The notes: a model not told the origin generated them from the sequence alone. A DNA stretch of 28,510 nucleotides from Saccoglossus kowalevskii (GCF_000003605.2 NW_003155704.1:1-28510), one strand, 5' to 3'; shown: positions 9,511-21,861, counted from the first letter of the stretch. Made by a program: numbers and translations.

Positions 9511-10546
9511 TGAGGTAATGGTGTGTGTCACATAGTGCATTTCACATAGTTATGATTCTGATTATGTAGCAGTAAATGATGTGCGTCACACAGTGTATTT
9601 CACATAGATAAGAGTCTAATTATGTAGGAGTAAATGATGTGCGTCACATTGTGTATTTCAGATAGTTAAGAGTCTGATTATGTAGGAGTAAATGATGTGC
9701 GTCACATAGTGTATTTCACACAGTTAAGAGTCTGATTATGTAGGAGTTAATGGTGTGCGTCACATAGTGTATTTCACATAATTAAGATTCTGATTATGTA
9801 GCAGTAAATGATGAGCGTCACATTGTGTATTTCACATAGTTAAGATTCTGATTATGTAGGAGTAAATGATGTGCGTCACATAGTGTATTTGACATAGTTA
9901 AGAGTCTAATTATGTAGGAGCTAATGGTGTGCTTCACATAGTGTATTTCATATAGTTAAGATTCTGATTATGTAGGAGTTAATGATGTGCGTCACATAGT
10001 GTTTTTCAGATAGTTAAGATTCTGATTATGTAGGAGTTAATGATGTGCGTCACATACTGTATTTCACATAGTTAAGAGTCTGATTATGTAGGAGTAAACG
10101 ATGTGCGGCACATTGTGTATTTCACATAGTTAAGAGTCTGATTATGTAGGAGTAAATGATGTGCGTCACATAGTGTTTTTCAGAGAGTTAACAGTCTGAT
10201 TATGTAGGAGTTAATGATGTGCGTCACATAGTGTATTTCACATAGTTAAGAGTCTGATTATGTAGGAGTTAATGATGTGCGTCACATAGTGTATTTCACA
10301 TAGTTAAGAGTCTGATTATGTATGAGGTAATGGTGTGCGTCACATAGTACATTTCACATAGTTATGATTCTGATTATGTAGCAGTAAATGATGTGCGTCA
10401 CACAGTGTATTTCACATAGTTAAGAGTCTAATTATGTAGGAGTAAATGGTGTGCGTCACATTGTGTATTTCAGATAGTGAAGAGTCTGATTATGTAGGAG
10501 TAAATGATGTGCGTCACATAGTGCATTTCACATAGTTAAGAGTCTG

Positions 10547-12448
10547 ATTATGTAGCAGTAAATGATGTGCGTCACACAGTGTATTTCACATAGTTAAGAG
10601 TCTAATTATGTAGGAGTATATGATGTGCGTCACATTGTGTATTTCAGATAGTTAAGAGTCTGATTATGTAGGAGTAAATGATGTGCGTCACATAGTGCAT
10701 TTCACATAGTTAAGAGTCTGATTATGTAGCAGTAAATGATGTGCGTCAAACAGTGTATTTCACATAGTTAAGAATCTAATTATGTAGGAGTTAATGGTGT
10801 GCGTCACATAGTGTATTTCACATAGTTAAGATTCTGATTATGTAGCAGTAAATGATGTGCGTCACATAGTGTATTTGACATAGTTAAGAGTCTGATTATG
10901 TAGAAGCTAATAGTGTACTTCACATAGTGTATTTCACATAGTTAAGATTCTGATTATGTAGGAGTAAATGAAGTGCGTCACATTGTGTATTTCAGATAGT
11001 TAAGCGTCTGATTATGTAGGAGTAAATGATGTGCGTCACATAGTGCATTTCACATAGTTAAGAGTCTGATCATGTAGCAGTAAATGATGTGCGTCACACA
11101 GTGTATTTCACATAGTTAAGAGTCTAATTATTTAGGAGTTAATGGTGTGCGTCACATAGTGTATTTCACATAGTTAAGATTCTGATTATGTAGCAGTAAA
11201 TGATGAGCGTCACATTGTGTATTTCACATAGTTAAGATTCTGATTATGTAGGAGTAAATGATGTGCGTCACATAGTGTATTTGACATAGTTAAGATTCTG
11301 ATTATGTAGGAGTTAATGAAGTGTGTCACATAGTGTATTTCACATAGGTAAGAGTCTAATTATGTAGGAGCTAATGGTGTGCTTCACATAGTGTATTTGA
11401 CATAGTTAAGATTCTGATTATGTAGGAGTTAATGAAGTGCGTCACATAGTGTATTTTGACATAGTTAAGAGTCTAATTATGTAGGAGCTAATGGTGTGCT
11501 TCACATAGTGTATTTCATATAGTTAAGATTCTGATTATGTAGGAGTTAATGATGTGCGTCACATTGTGTATTGCAGATAGTTAAGAGTCTGATTATGTAG
11601 AGTAAATGATGTGCGTCACATAGTGTTTTTTCAGATAGTTATGAGTCTGATTATTTACGAGTTAATGATGTGCGTCACATAGTGTATTTCACATAGTTAA
11701 GAGTCTGATTATTTAGGAGTTAATGATGTGCGTCGCATAGTGTATTTCACATAGTTAAGAGTCTGATTATGTATGAGGTAATGGTGTGCGTCACATAGTG
11801 CATTTCACATAGTTATGATTCTGATTATGTAGCAGTAAATGATTTGCGTCACACAGTGTATTTCACATAGTTAAGAGTCTAATTATGTAGGAGTAAATGG
11901 TGTGCGTCACATTGTGTATTTCAGATAGTTAAGAGTCTGATTATGTAGGAGTAAATGATGTGCGTCACATAGTGCATTTCACATAGTTAAGTGTCTGATT
12001 ATGTAGCAGTAAATGATGTGCGTCACATAGTGTATTTGACATAGTTAAGAGTCTGATTATGTAGAAGCTAATGGTGTGCTTCACATAGTGTATTTCATAT
12101 AGTTAAGAGTCTGATTATGTAGGAGTAAATGATGTGCGTCACATACTGTATTTCACATAGTTAAGAGTCTGATTATGTAGGAGTAAATGATGTGCGTCAC
12201 AAAGTGTTTTTCAGACAGTTAAGAGTCTGATTATGTAGGAGTTAATGGTGTGCTTCACATAGTGTATTTCATATAGTTAAGATTCTGATTATGTAGGAGT
12301 TAATGATGTGCGTCACGTAGTGTATTTCACATAGTTAAGAGTCTGATTATGTAGGAGTTAATGATGTGCGTCACATAGTGTATTTCACATAGTTAAGAGT
12401 CTGATTATGTTTGAGGTAATGGTGTGTGTCACATAGTGCATTTCACAT
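10547..12448 (+). repeat. Source-like block A of the right-hand copies
   Basis: About 1.9 kb whose parts reappear at 21,862-24,430, 24,432-25,819 and 27,726-28,461. Linking rare variants include GTATATGATG (10,616), CAAACAG with AGAATCTAATT (10,747), TAGTGTACTTCAC (near 10,911), TTAAGCGTCTG (11,002), TATTTTGACATAG with one extra T (11,452), TATTGCAG (11,568), CGTCGCATAG (11,731) and CACAAAGTG with TTTTTCAGACAG (12,201). It contains an 11-monomer unit at 11,774-12,411. It has a one-base deletion near 11,600 (GTAGAGTAAATG) not seen in the other copies. Calling it the source is inference; the sequence shows only relatedness. Confidence 0.82.
11774..12411 (+). repeat. 11-monomer higher-order unit, copy 2
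   Basis: The second 638-bp unit between TGAGGTAATGG markers, with the monomer order of 8,873-9,510 and roughly a dozen substitutions from it. It has GATTTGCG, TTAAGTGTCTG and CACAAAGTG, all shared with the copies beginning at 23,843 and 27,787. The closing marker is slightly altered (TATGTTTGAGG). Confidence 0.85.
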
Positions 12449-12769
12449 AGTTATGATTCTGATTATGTAGCAGTAAATGATGTGCGTCACACAGTGTATT
12501 TCACATAGATAAGAGTCTAATTATGTAGGAGTAAATGATGTGCGTCACATTGTGTATTTCAGATAGTTAAGAGTCTGATTATGTAGGAGTAAATGATGTG
12601 CGTCACATAGTGTATTTCACACAGTTAAGAGTCTGATTACGTAGGAGTTAATGGTGTGCGTCACATAGTGTATTTCACATAATTAAGATTCTGATTATGT
12701 AGCAGTAAATGATGAGCGTCACATTGTGTATTTCACATAGTTAAGATTCTGATTATGTAGGAGTAAATG

Positions 12770-12960
12770 ATGTGCGTCACATAGTGTATTTGACATAGTT
12801 AAGAGTCTAATTATGAATAAGTAAATGGTGTGCGTCACATTGTGTATTTCAGATAGTTAAGAGTCTGATTATTTAGGAGTTAATGATGTGCGTCACATAG
12901 TGTATTTCACATAGTTGAGAGTCTGATTATGTATGAGGTAATGGTGTGCGTCACATAGTG
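12770..12960 (+). repeat. GAATAAG variant cluster, copy 3
   Basis: Third copy of the GAATAAG series (TGAATAAG at 12,814), with CATTGTG, CAGATAG, TTATTTAGGAG, GTTGAGAG and then TGAGGTAATGG as in copy 1. The offset from copy 1 is 9,050 bp, 156 monomers plus two bases. Confidence 0.78.
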
Positions 12961-13283
12961 CATTTCACATAGTTATGATTCTGATTATGTAGCAGTAAAT
13001 GATGTGCGTCACACAGTGTATTTCACATAGTTAAGGGTCTAATTATGTAGGAGTTAATGGTGTGCGTCACATAGTGTATTTCACATAGTTAAGATTCTGA
13101 TTATGTAGCAGTAAATGATGAGCGTCACATTGTGTATTTCACATAGTTAAGATTCTGATTATGTAGGAGTAAATGATGTGCGTCACATAGTGTATTTGAC
13201 ATAGTTAAGATTCTGATTATGAAGGAGTTAATGAAGTGTGTCACATAGTGTATTTCACATAGGTAAGAGTCTAATTATGTAGG

Positions 13284-13403
13284 AGCTAATGGTGTGCGCC
13301 ACATTGTGTATTGCAGATAGTTAAGAGTCTGATTATGTAGGAGTAAATGATGTGCGCCACATAGTGTTTTTTCAGATAGTTAAGAGTCTGATTATGTAGG
13401 AGT
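13284..13403 (+). repeat. Segment identical to the left edge (3-122)
   Basis: These 120 bp are identical to 3-122 and include the paired GCGCCAC variants, TATTGCAG and the long T-run before CAGATAG. Upstream the sequence reads GTAGGAGCTAATGG, whereas the window begins TCAGCTAATGG. Confidence 0.85.
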
Positions 13404-13979
13404 TAATGATGTGCGTCACATAGTGTATTTCACATAGTTAAGAGTCTGATTATTTAGGAGTTAATGATGTGCGTCACATAGTGTATTTCACATAGTTAAG
13501 AGTCTGATTATGTATGAGGTAATGGTGTGCGTCACATAGTGCATTTCACATAGTTATGATTCTGATTATGTAGCAGTAAATGATGTGCGTCACACAGTGT
13601 ATTTTACATAGTTAAGAGTCTAATTATGTAGGAGTAAATGATGTGCGTCACATTGTGTATTTCAGATAGTTAAGAGTCTGATTATGTAGGAGTAAATGAT
13701 GTGCGTCACATAGTGCATTTCACATAGTTAAGAGTCTGATTATGTAGCAGTAAATGATGTACGTCAAACAGTGTATTTCACATAGTTAAGAGTCTAATTA
13801 TGTAGGAGTTAATGGTGTGCGTCACATAGTGTATTTCATATAGATAAGATTCTGATTATGTAGGAGTTAATGAAGTGCGTCACATAGTGTATTTCGACAT
13901 AGTTAAGAGTCTGATTATGTAGGAGTTAATGATGTGCGTCACATAGTGTATTTCACATAGTTAAGAGTCTGATTATTTA

Positions 13980-15020
13980 GGAGTTAATGATGTGCGTCAC
14001 ACAGTGTATTTCACATAGTTAAGAGTCTGATTATGTAGGAGTAAATGATGTGCGTCACATTGTGTATTTCACATAGTTAAGAGTCTGATTATGTAGGAGT
14101 TAATGGTGTGCTTCACATAGTGTATTTCATATAGTTAAGATTCTGATTATGTAGGAGTTAATGATGTGCGTCACATAGTGCATTTCACATAGTTATGATT
14201 CTGATTATGTAGCAGTAAATGATGTGCGTCACACAGTGTATTTCACATAGTTAAGAGTCTAATTATGTAGGAGTAAATGATGTGCGTCACATTGTGTATT
14301 TCAGATAGTTAAGAGTCTGATTATGTAGGAGTAAATGATGTGCGTCACATAGTGCATTTCACATAGTTAAGAGTCTGATTATGTAGCAGTAAATGATGTG
14401 CGTCAAACAGTGTATTTCACATAGTTAAGAATCTAATTATGTAGGAGTTAATGGTGTGCGTCACATAGTGTATTTCACATAGTTAAGAGTCTGATTATGT
14501 AGGAGTAAATGATGTGCGTCACATACTGTATTTCACATAGTTAAGAGTCTAATTATGTAGGAGTAAATGATGTGCGTCACATTGTGTATTTCACATAGTT
14601 AAGAGTCTGATTATGTAGGAGTTAATGGTGTGCTTCACATAGTGTATTTCATATAGTTAAGATTCTGATTATGTAGGAGTTAATGATGTGCGTCACATAG
14701 TGCATTTCACATAGTTATGATTCTGATTATGTAGCAGTAAATGATGTGCGTCACACAGTGTATTTCACATAGTTAAGAGTCTAATTATGTAGGAGTATAT
14801 GATGTGCATCACATTGTGTATTTCAGATAGTTAAGAGTCTGATTATGTAGGAGTAAATGATGTGCGTCACATAGTGCATTTCACATAGTTAAGAGTCTGA
14901 TTATGTAGCAGTAAATGATGTGCGTCAAACAGTGTATTTCACATAGTTAAGAATCTAATTATGTAGGAGTTAATGGTGTGCGTCACATAGTGTATTTCAC
15001 ATAGTTAAGAGTCTGATTAT
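13980..15020 (+). repeat. Tandem 9-monomer higher-order repeat, two copies
   Basis: Two adjacent 522-bp units (exactly nine monomers). CAAACAG lies at 14,404 and 14,926, 522 bp apart, and both copies continue with AGAATCTAATT and GGTGTGCG. The shared order is CATTGTG with CACATAG; GCTTCAC with CATATAG; TGCATTT with GTTATGATT; CACACAG; CATTGTG with CAGATAG; TGCATTT; CAAACAG; and GGTGTGCG. The second copy has GTATATGATGTGCATC where the first has GTAAATGATGTGCGTC. The left edge of the first copy is the less certain one. Confidence 0.8.
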
Positions 15021-15926
15021 GTAGGAGTAAATGATGTGCGTCACATAGTGCATTTCACATAGTTAAGAGTCTGATCATTTATGTGTAAATGATGTGCATC
15101 ACATAGTGCATTTCACATAGTTATGATTCTGATTATGTAGGAGTTAATGGTGTGCGTCACATAGTGTATTCGACATAGTTAAGATTCTGATTATGTAGCA
15201 GTAAATGATGAGCGTCACATTGTGTATTTCACACAGTTAAGAGTCTGATTATGTAGGAGTTAATGGTGTGCGTCACATAGTGTTTTTCACATAATTAAGA
15301 TTCTGATTATGTAGCAGTAAATGATGAGCGTCACATTGTGTATTTCACATAGTTAAGATTCTGATTATGTAGGAGTTAATGATGTGCGTCACATAGCGAA
15401 TTTCACATAGCTAAGAGTCTGATTATGTAGGCGTAAATGATGTGCATCACATAGTGTATTTCAGATAGTTAAGAGTCCGATTATGTAGGAGTAAATGATG
15501 TGCGTCACATAGTGTATTTCAGATAGTTAAGAGTCTGATTATGTAGGAGTAAATGATGTGCGTCAGATTGTGTATTTCACATAGTTAATAGTCTGATTAT
15601 GTAGGAGTAAATGATGTGCGTCACATAGTGTATTCGACATAGTTAAGAGTCTGATTATGTAGGAGTAAATGATGTGCGTCACATAGTGTATTTCAGATAC
15701 TTAAGAGTATGATTATGTAGAAGTAAATGATGTGGGTCACATAGTGCGTTTCACATAGTTAAGAGTATGATTATGTAGGAGTAAATGATGTGCGTCACAT
15801 AGTGTATTTGACATAGTTAAGAGTCTAATTATGTAGAAGCTAATGGTGTGCTTCACACAGTGTATTTCATATAGTTAAGATTCTGATTATGTAGGAGTTA
15901 ATAAAGTGCGTCACATAGTGTATTTC
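14977..15926 (+). repeat. TAGCGAATT module, copy 1
   Basis: About 950 bp aligned at offset 1,451 bp with a segment starting at about 16,428. The marker series is GCATCAC, TATTCGACA, GATGAGCG with CACACAG, CATAATTAAG, GATGAGCG, TAGCGAATTTC with CATAGCTAAG (15,394), GGCGTAAATG with GCATCAC, GAGTCCG, CAGATTG with TTAATAG (15,564), TATTCGAC, CAGATACTTAAGAGTATG, GGGTCAC with TGCGTTT (15,734), and GCTTCACACAG. It lacks one monomer present in copy 2 at about 17,247-17,304, so the offset grows to 1,509 bp for the last part. A private oddity near 15,073 is GATCATTTATGTG. Confidence 0.83.
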
Positions 15927-16126
15927 AGATAGTTAAGAGTCTGATTATGTAGGAGTAAATGATGTGCGTCACATAGTGCATTTCACATAGTTAAGAGTCT
16001 GATTATGTAGCAGTAAATGATGTGCGTCAAACAGTGTATTTCACATAGTTAAGAGTCTAATTATGTAGGAGTTAATGGTGTGCGTCACATAGTGTATTTC
16101 ACATAGTTAAGATTCTGATTATGTAG

Positions 16127-17435
16127 CAGTAAATGATGAGCGTCACATTGTGTATTTCACACAGTTAAGAGTCTGATTATTGTAGGAGTTAATGGTGTGC
16201 GTCACATAGTGTATTTCACATAATTAAGATTCTGATTATGTAGCAGTAAATGATGAGCGTCACATTGTGTATTTCACATAGTTAAGATTCTGATTATGGA
16301 GGAGATAATGGTGTGCGTCAAATAGTGTATTTGACATAGTTAAGATTCTGATTATGTAGTAGGTAATGGTGTGACTCGCATAGCGTATTTGACATAGTTA
16401 AGATTCTGATTATGTAGCAGTAAATGATGTGCGTCACATAGTGTATTTCACATAGTTAAGAGTCTGATTATGTAGGAGTAAATGATGTGCGTCACATAGT
16501 GCATTTCACATAGTTAAGAGTCTGATTATGTATGAGTAAATGATGTGCATCACATAGTGCATTTCACATAGTTATGATTCTGATTATGTAGGAGTTAATG
16601 GTGTGCGTCACATAGTGTATTCGACATAGTTAAGATTCTGATTATGTAGCAGTAAATGATGAGCGTCACATTGTGTATTTCACACAGTTAAGAGTCTGAT
16701 TATGTAGGAGTTAATGGTGTGCGTCACATAGTGTATTTCACATAATTAAGATTCTGATTATGTAGCAGTAAATGATGAGCGTCACATTGTGTATTTCACA
16801 TAGTTAAGATTCTGATTATGTAGGAGTTAATGATGTGCGTCACATAGCGAATTTCACATAGCTAAGAGCCTGATTATGTAGGCGTAAATGATGTGCATCA
16901 CATAGTGTATTTCAGATAGTTAAGAGTCCGATTATGTAGGAGTAAATGATGTGCGTCACATAGTGTATTTCAGATAGTTAAGAGTCTGATTATGTAGGAG
17001 TAAATGATGTGCGTCAGATTGTGTATTTCACATAGTTAATAGTCTGATTATGTAGGAGTAAATGATGTGCGTCACATAGTGTATTCGACATAGTTAAGAG
17101 TCTGATTATGTAGGAGTAAATGATGTGCGTCACATAGTGTATATCAGATACTTAAGAGTATGATTATGTAGAAGTAAATGATGTGGGTCACATAGTGCGT
17201 TTCACATAGTTAAGAGTATGATTATGTAGGAGTAAATGATGTGCGTCACATAGTGTATTTCAGATAGTTAAGTGTCTGATTATGTAGGAGTAAATGATGT
17301 GCGTCACATAGTGTATTTGACATAGTTAAGAGTCTAATTATGTAGAAGCTAATGGTGTGCTTCACACAGTGTATTTCATATAGTTAAGATTCTGATTATG
17401 TAGGAGTTAATGAAGTGCGTCACATAGTGTATTTC
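16127..17435 (+). repeat. TAGCGAATT module, copy 2 with upstream extension
   Basis: The second copy of the module (TAGCGAATT at 16,845), preceded by a GGAGATAATGG / GTGACTCGCAT module (16,299 and 16,371). From about 16,127 to 17,181 it aligns with 19,144-20,197 at 3,016 bp, exactly 52 monomers; before the single-base insertion near 16,180 (GATTATTGTAGG) the offset is 3,017. From about 16,428 it also aligns with copy 1 at 1,451 bp. One complete monomer at about 17,247-17,304, containing CAGATAG and TTAAGTGTC, is absent from copy 1. Confidence 0.83.
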
Positions 17436-17998
17436 ACATAGTTAAGAGTCTGATTATGTAGGAGTAAATGATGTGCGTCACATAGTGTATTTCACATAGT
17501 TAAGAGTCTAATTATGCAGGAGTAAATGATGTGCGTCACATTGTGTATTTCAGATAGTTAAGAGTCTGATCATGTAGGAGTAAATGATGTGCGTCACATA
17601 GTGCATTTCACATAGTTAAGAGTCTGATTATGTAGCAGTAAATGATGTGCGTCAAACAGTGTATTTCACATAGTTAAGAGTCTAATTATGTAGGAGTTAA
17701 TGGTGTGCGTCACATAGTGTATTTCACATAGTTAAGATCCTGATTATGTAGCAGTAAATGATGAGCGTCACATTGTGTATTTCACACAGTTAAGAGTCTG
17801 ATTATGTAGGAGTTAATGGTGTGCGTCACATAGTGTATTTCACATAATTAAGATTCTGATTATGTAGCAGTAAATGATGAGCGTCACATTGTGTATTTCA
17901 CATAGTTAAGATTCTGATTATGTAGGAGTAAATGATGTGCGTCACATAGTGTATTTGACATAGTTAAGAGTCTAATTATGTAGGAGCTAATGGTGTGC

Positions 17999-19158
17999 TT
18001 CACATAGTGCATTTCACATAGTTAAGAGTATGATTATGTAGCAGTAAATGATGTGCGTCACACAGTGTATTTCACATAGTTAAGAGTCTAATTATGTAGG
18101 AGTTAATGGTGTGCGTCACATAGTGTATTTCACATAGTTAAGATTCTGATTATGTAGCAGTAAATGATGAGCGTCACATTGTGTATTTCACATAGTTAAG
18201 ATTCTGATTATGGAGGAGATAATGGTGTGCGTCAAATAGTGTATTTCACATAGTTAAGATTCTGATTATGTAGGAGGTAATGGTGTGACTCGCATAGTGT
18301 ATTTGACATAGTTAAGAGTCTGATTATGTAGGAGTAAATGATGGGCGTCACATAGTGTATTTCACATAGTTAAGAGTCGGATTATGTACGAGTAAATGAT
18401 GTGCGTCACATAGTGCATTTCACATAGTTATGATTCTGATTATGTAGCAGTAAATGATGTGCGTCGCACAGTGTATTTCACATAGTTAAGAGTCTAATTA
18501 TGTAGGAGTAAATGGTGTGCGTCACATTGTGTATTTCAGATAGTTAAGAGTCTGATTATGTAGGAGTAAATGATGTGCGTCACATAGTGCATTTCACATA
18601 GTTAAGAGTATGATTATGTAGGAGTAAATGATGTGCGTCACACAGTGTATTTCACATAGTTAAGAGTCTAATTATGTAGGAGTTAATGGTGTGCGTCACA
18701 TAGTGTATTTCACATAGTTAAGATTCTGATTATGTAGCAGTAAATGATGAGCGTCACATTGTGTATTTCACGTAGTTAAGATTCTGATTATGGAGGAGAT
18801 AATGGTGTGCGTCAAATAGTGTATTTCACATAGTTAAGATTCTGATTATGTAGGAGGTAATGGTGTGACTCGCATAGTGTATTTGACATAGTTAAGAGTC
18901 TGATTATGTAGGAGTAAATGATGGGCGTCACATAGTGTATTTCACATAGTTAAGAGTCGGATTATGTACGAGTAAATGATGTGCGTCACATAGTGCATTT
19001 CACATAGTTAAGAGTCTGATTATGTAGCAGTAAATGATGTGCGTCACATAGTGCATTTCACATAGTTATGATTCTGATTATGTAGGAGTTAATGGGGTGC
19101 GTCACATAGTGTATTCGAAATAGTTAAGAGTCTGATTATGTAGCAGTAAATGATGAGC
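17999..19158 (+). repeat. 580-bp (10-monomer) tandem duplication
   Basis: Positions 17,999-18,578 and 18,579-19,158 are in perfect register at 580 bp, exactly ten monomers. About the first 430 bp of each (to 18,428 and 19,008) is nearly identical, with only two differences noted: GTAGCAG against GTAGGAG, and CACATAG against CACGTAG. Both carry TATGGAGGAGATAATGG (18,213 and 18,793), GTGACTCGCAT (18,285 and 18,865), GATGGGCG, GAGTCGG and GTACGAG. The remaining third of each unit diverges in variant order, so the second unit is not a clean full-length copy. Confidence 0.85.
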
Positions 19159-20197
19159 GTCACATTGTGTATTTCACACAGTTAAGAGTCTGATTATGTA
19201 GGAGTTAATGGTGTGCGTCACATAGTGTATTTCACATAATTAAGATTCTGATTATGTAGCAGTAAATGATGAGCGTCACATTGTGTATTTCACATAGTTA
19301 AGATTCTGATTATGGAGGAGATAATGGTGTGCGTCAAATAGTGTATTTGACATAGTTAAGATTCTGATTATGTAGGAGGTAATGGTGTGACTCGCATAGC
19401 GTATTTGACATAGTTAAGATTCTGATTATGTAGCAGTAAATGATGTGCGTCACATAGTGTATTTCACATAGTTAAGAGTCTGATTATGTAGGAGTAAATG
19501 ATGTGCGTCACATAGTGCATTTCACATAGTTAAGAGTCTGATCATGTATGAGTAAATGATGTGCATCACATAGTGCATTTCACATAGTTATGATTCTGAT
19601 TATGTAGGAGTTAATGGTGTGCGTCACATAGTGTATTCGACATAGTTAAGATTCTGATTATGTAGCAGTAAATGATGAGCGTCACATTGTGTATTTCACA
19701 CAGTTAAGAGTCTGATTATGTAGGAGTTAATGGTGTGCGTCACATAGTGTATTTCACATAATTAAGATTCTGATTATGTAGCAGTAAATGATGAGCGTCA
19801 CATTGTGTATTTCACATAGTTAAGATTCTGATTATGTAGGAGTTAATGATGTGCGTCACATAGCGAATTTCACATAGCTAAGAGTCTGATTATGTAGGCG
19901 TAAATGATGTGCATCACATAGTGTATTTCAGATAGTTAAGAGTCCGATTATGTAGGAGTAAATGATGTGCGTCACATAGTGTATTTCAGATAGTTAAGAG
20001 TCTGATTATGTAGGAGTAAATGATGTGCGTCAGATTGTGTATTTCACATAGTTAATAGTCTGATTATGTAGGAGTAAATGATGTGCGTCACATAGTGTAT
20101 TCGACATAGTTAAGAGTCTGATTATGTAGGAGTAAATGATGTGCGTCACATAGTGTATTTCAGATACTTAAGAGTATGATTATGTAGAAGTAAATGA
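19144..20197 (+). repeat. TAGCGAATT module, copy 3
   Basis: The third copy, matching 16,127-17,181 at 3,016 bp (52 monomers). Anchors are GAGGAGATAATGG (19,315), GTGACTCGCATAGCG (19,387), TAGCGAATT (19,861) and CAGATTG (20,031). It is closer to copy 2 than to copy 1 in its upstream extension, and it shares GATCATG near 19,540 with the related GATCATT of copy 1. It leaves the match near 20,197, where GTGTGTCAC replaces GTGGGTCAC. Confidence 0.83.
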
Positions 20198-20344
20198 TGT
20201 GTGTCACATAGTGTATTTCACATAGTTAAGAGTCTAATTATGTAGGAGTTAATGGTGTGCGTCACATAGTGTATTTCACATAGTTAAGATTCTGATTATG
20301 TAGCAGTAAATGATGAGCGTCACATTGTGTATTTCACATAGTTA

Positions 20345-20441
20345 AGATTCTGATTATGGAGGAGATAATGGTGTGCGTCAAATAGTGTATTTCACATAGT
20401 TAAGATTCTGATTATGTAGGAGGTAATGGTGTGACTAAGCA
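20345..20441 (+). repeat. GGAGATAATGG module, last copy with altered end
   Basis: The sixth full GGAGATAATGG module starts at 20,359. Its final element reads GTGACTAAGCATAG (20,431) where the others have GTGACTCGCATAG, a one-base length change together with a substitution. Immediately afterwards the sequence joins the block that matches 2,865-3,451, so this altered end may mark a recombination junction. Confidence 0.7.
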
Positions 20442-21030
20442 TAGTGTATTTCACATAGTTAAGAGTCTGATTATGTAGGAGTTAATGATGTGTGTCACAT
20501 AGTGCATTTCACATAGTTATGATTCTGATTATGTAGCATTAAATGATGTGCGTCACACAGTGTATTTCCCATAGATAAGAGTCTAATTATGTAGGAGTAA
20601 ATGATGTGCGTCACATTGTGTATTTCAGATAGTTAAGAGTCTGATTATGTAGGAGTAAATGATGTGCGTCACGTAGTGCATTTCACATAGTTAAGAGTCT
20701 GATTATGTAGCAGTAAATGATGTGCGTCACACAGTGTATTTCACATAGTTAAGATTCTAATTATGTAGGAGTTAATGGTGTGCGTCACATAGTGTATTTC
20801 ACATAGTTAAGATTCTGATTATGTAGCAGTAAATGATGAGCGTCACATTGTGTATTTCACATAGTTAAGATTATGATTATGTAGGAGTAAATGATGTGCG
20901 TCACATAGTGTATTTGACATAGTTAAGATTCCGATTATGTAGGAGTTAATGAAGTGTGTCACATAGTGTATTTCACATAGGTAAGAGTCTAATTATGTAG
21001 GAGCTAATGGTGTGCTTCACATAGTGTATT
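20442..21030 (+). repeat. Copy of the 2.87-3.45 kb block
   Basis: About 590 bp matching 2,865-3,451 at offset 17,577 to 17,579 bp, including the rare GATTCCG (20,930). Private changes are GTAGCATTAAATG, TATTTCCCATAG and CACGTAGTGCATTTC. It departs after GCTTCACATAGTGTATTT, where this copy has CATATAG and the other GACATAG. It is the last block before zone 3. Confidence 0.8.
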
Positions 21031-21115
21031 TCATATAGTTAAGATTCTGATTATGTAGCAGTAAATGATTTGCGTCACACAGTGTATTTCACATAGTTAA
21101 GAGTCTGATTATGTA

Positions 21116-21840
21116 TGAGGTAATGGTGTGCGTCACATAGTGCATTTCACATAGTTATGATTCTGATTATGTAGCAGTAAATGATTTGCGTCACACAGTG
21201 TATTTCACATAGTTAAGAGTCTAATTATGTAGGAGTAAATGGTGTGCGTCACATTGTGTATTTCAGATAGTTAAGAGTCTGATTATGTAGGAGTAAATGA
21301 TGTGCGTCACATAGTGCATTTCACATAGTTAAGAGTCTGATTATGTAGCAGTAAATGATGTGCGTCAAACAGTGTATTTCACATTGTTAAGAGTCTAATT
21401 ATGTAGGAGTTAATGGTGTGCGCCACATAGTGTATTTCACCTAGTTAAGATTCTGATAATGTAGCAGTAAATGATGTTCGTCACATAGTGTATTTGACAT
21501 AGTTAAGAGTCTGATTATGTAGAAGCTAATGGTGTGCTTCACATAGTGTATTTCATATAGGTAAGAGTCTGATTATGTAGGAGTAAATGATGTGCGTCAC
21601 ATACTGTATTTCACATAGTTAAGAGTCTGATTATGTAGGAGTAAATGATGTGCGTCACATAGTGTTTTTCAGACAGTTAAGAGTCTGATTATGTAGGAGT
21701 TAATGGTGTGCTTCACATAGTGTATTTCATATAGTTAAGATTCTGATTATGTAGGAGTTAATGATGTGCGTCACGTAGTGTATTTCACATAGTTAAGAGT
21801 CTGATTATGTAGGAGTTAATGATGTGCGTCACATAGTGCA
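21116..21840 (+). repeat. Expanded 13-monomer form of the 11-monomer unit
   Basis: The monomer order follows the 11-monomer unit of 8,873-9,510, but the distance from TGAGGTAATGG to the CACGTAG monomer is 655 bp, against 539 bp there, exactly two monomers (116 bp) more. The extra monomers lie after CAAACAG with CATTGTTAAG (21,366) and carry GCGCCAC with CACCTAG and then GATGTTCG with TTTGACA. A similar CAAACAG, CACCTAG, TTTGACA, CATATAGGTAAG order reappears at about 26,007-26,210. Confidence 0.75.
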
Positions 21841-21861
21841 TTTCACATAGTTATGATTCTG

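Larger units (their letters stand above)
1..13560 (+). repeat. Array zone 1, TGAGGTAATGG-marked
   Basis: This left part of the array is defined by eleven copies of a marker monomer in which the usual GGAGTAAATG is replaced by TGAGGTAATGG. The marker starts at 871, 3884, 4697, 6205, 8873, 9511, 10323, 11774, 12412, 12934 and 13515. Spacings between successive markers are whole multiples of 58 bp or one base more, except the first (3,013), which spans several small indels. The zone boundary is set by the last marker before a 7.6-kb stretch without one, so it is an operational limit and not a sharp junction. Parts of this zone reappear in the right-hand third of the window. Confidence 0.7.
13561..21060 (+). 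repeat. Array zone 2, lacking the TGAGGTAATGG marker
   Basis: No TGAGGTAATGG monomer is seen between 13,515 and 21,116 (7,601 bp, 131 monomers plus three bases). The zone is instead rich in CACACAGTTAAG, CATAATTAAG, GATGAGCGTCAC, TAGCGAATTTC with CATAGCTAAG, and the GGAGATAATGG / GTGACTCGCAT module. A few of these also occur in zone 1, notably at 5.3-5.8 and 6.6 kb. The zone is made of tandem and dispersed duplications described separately. Confidence 0.7.
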
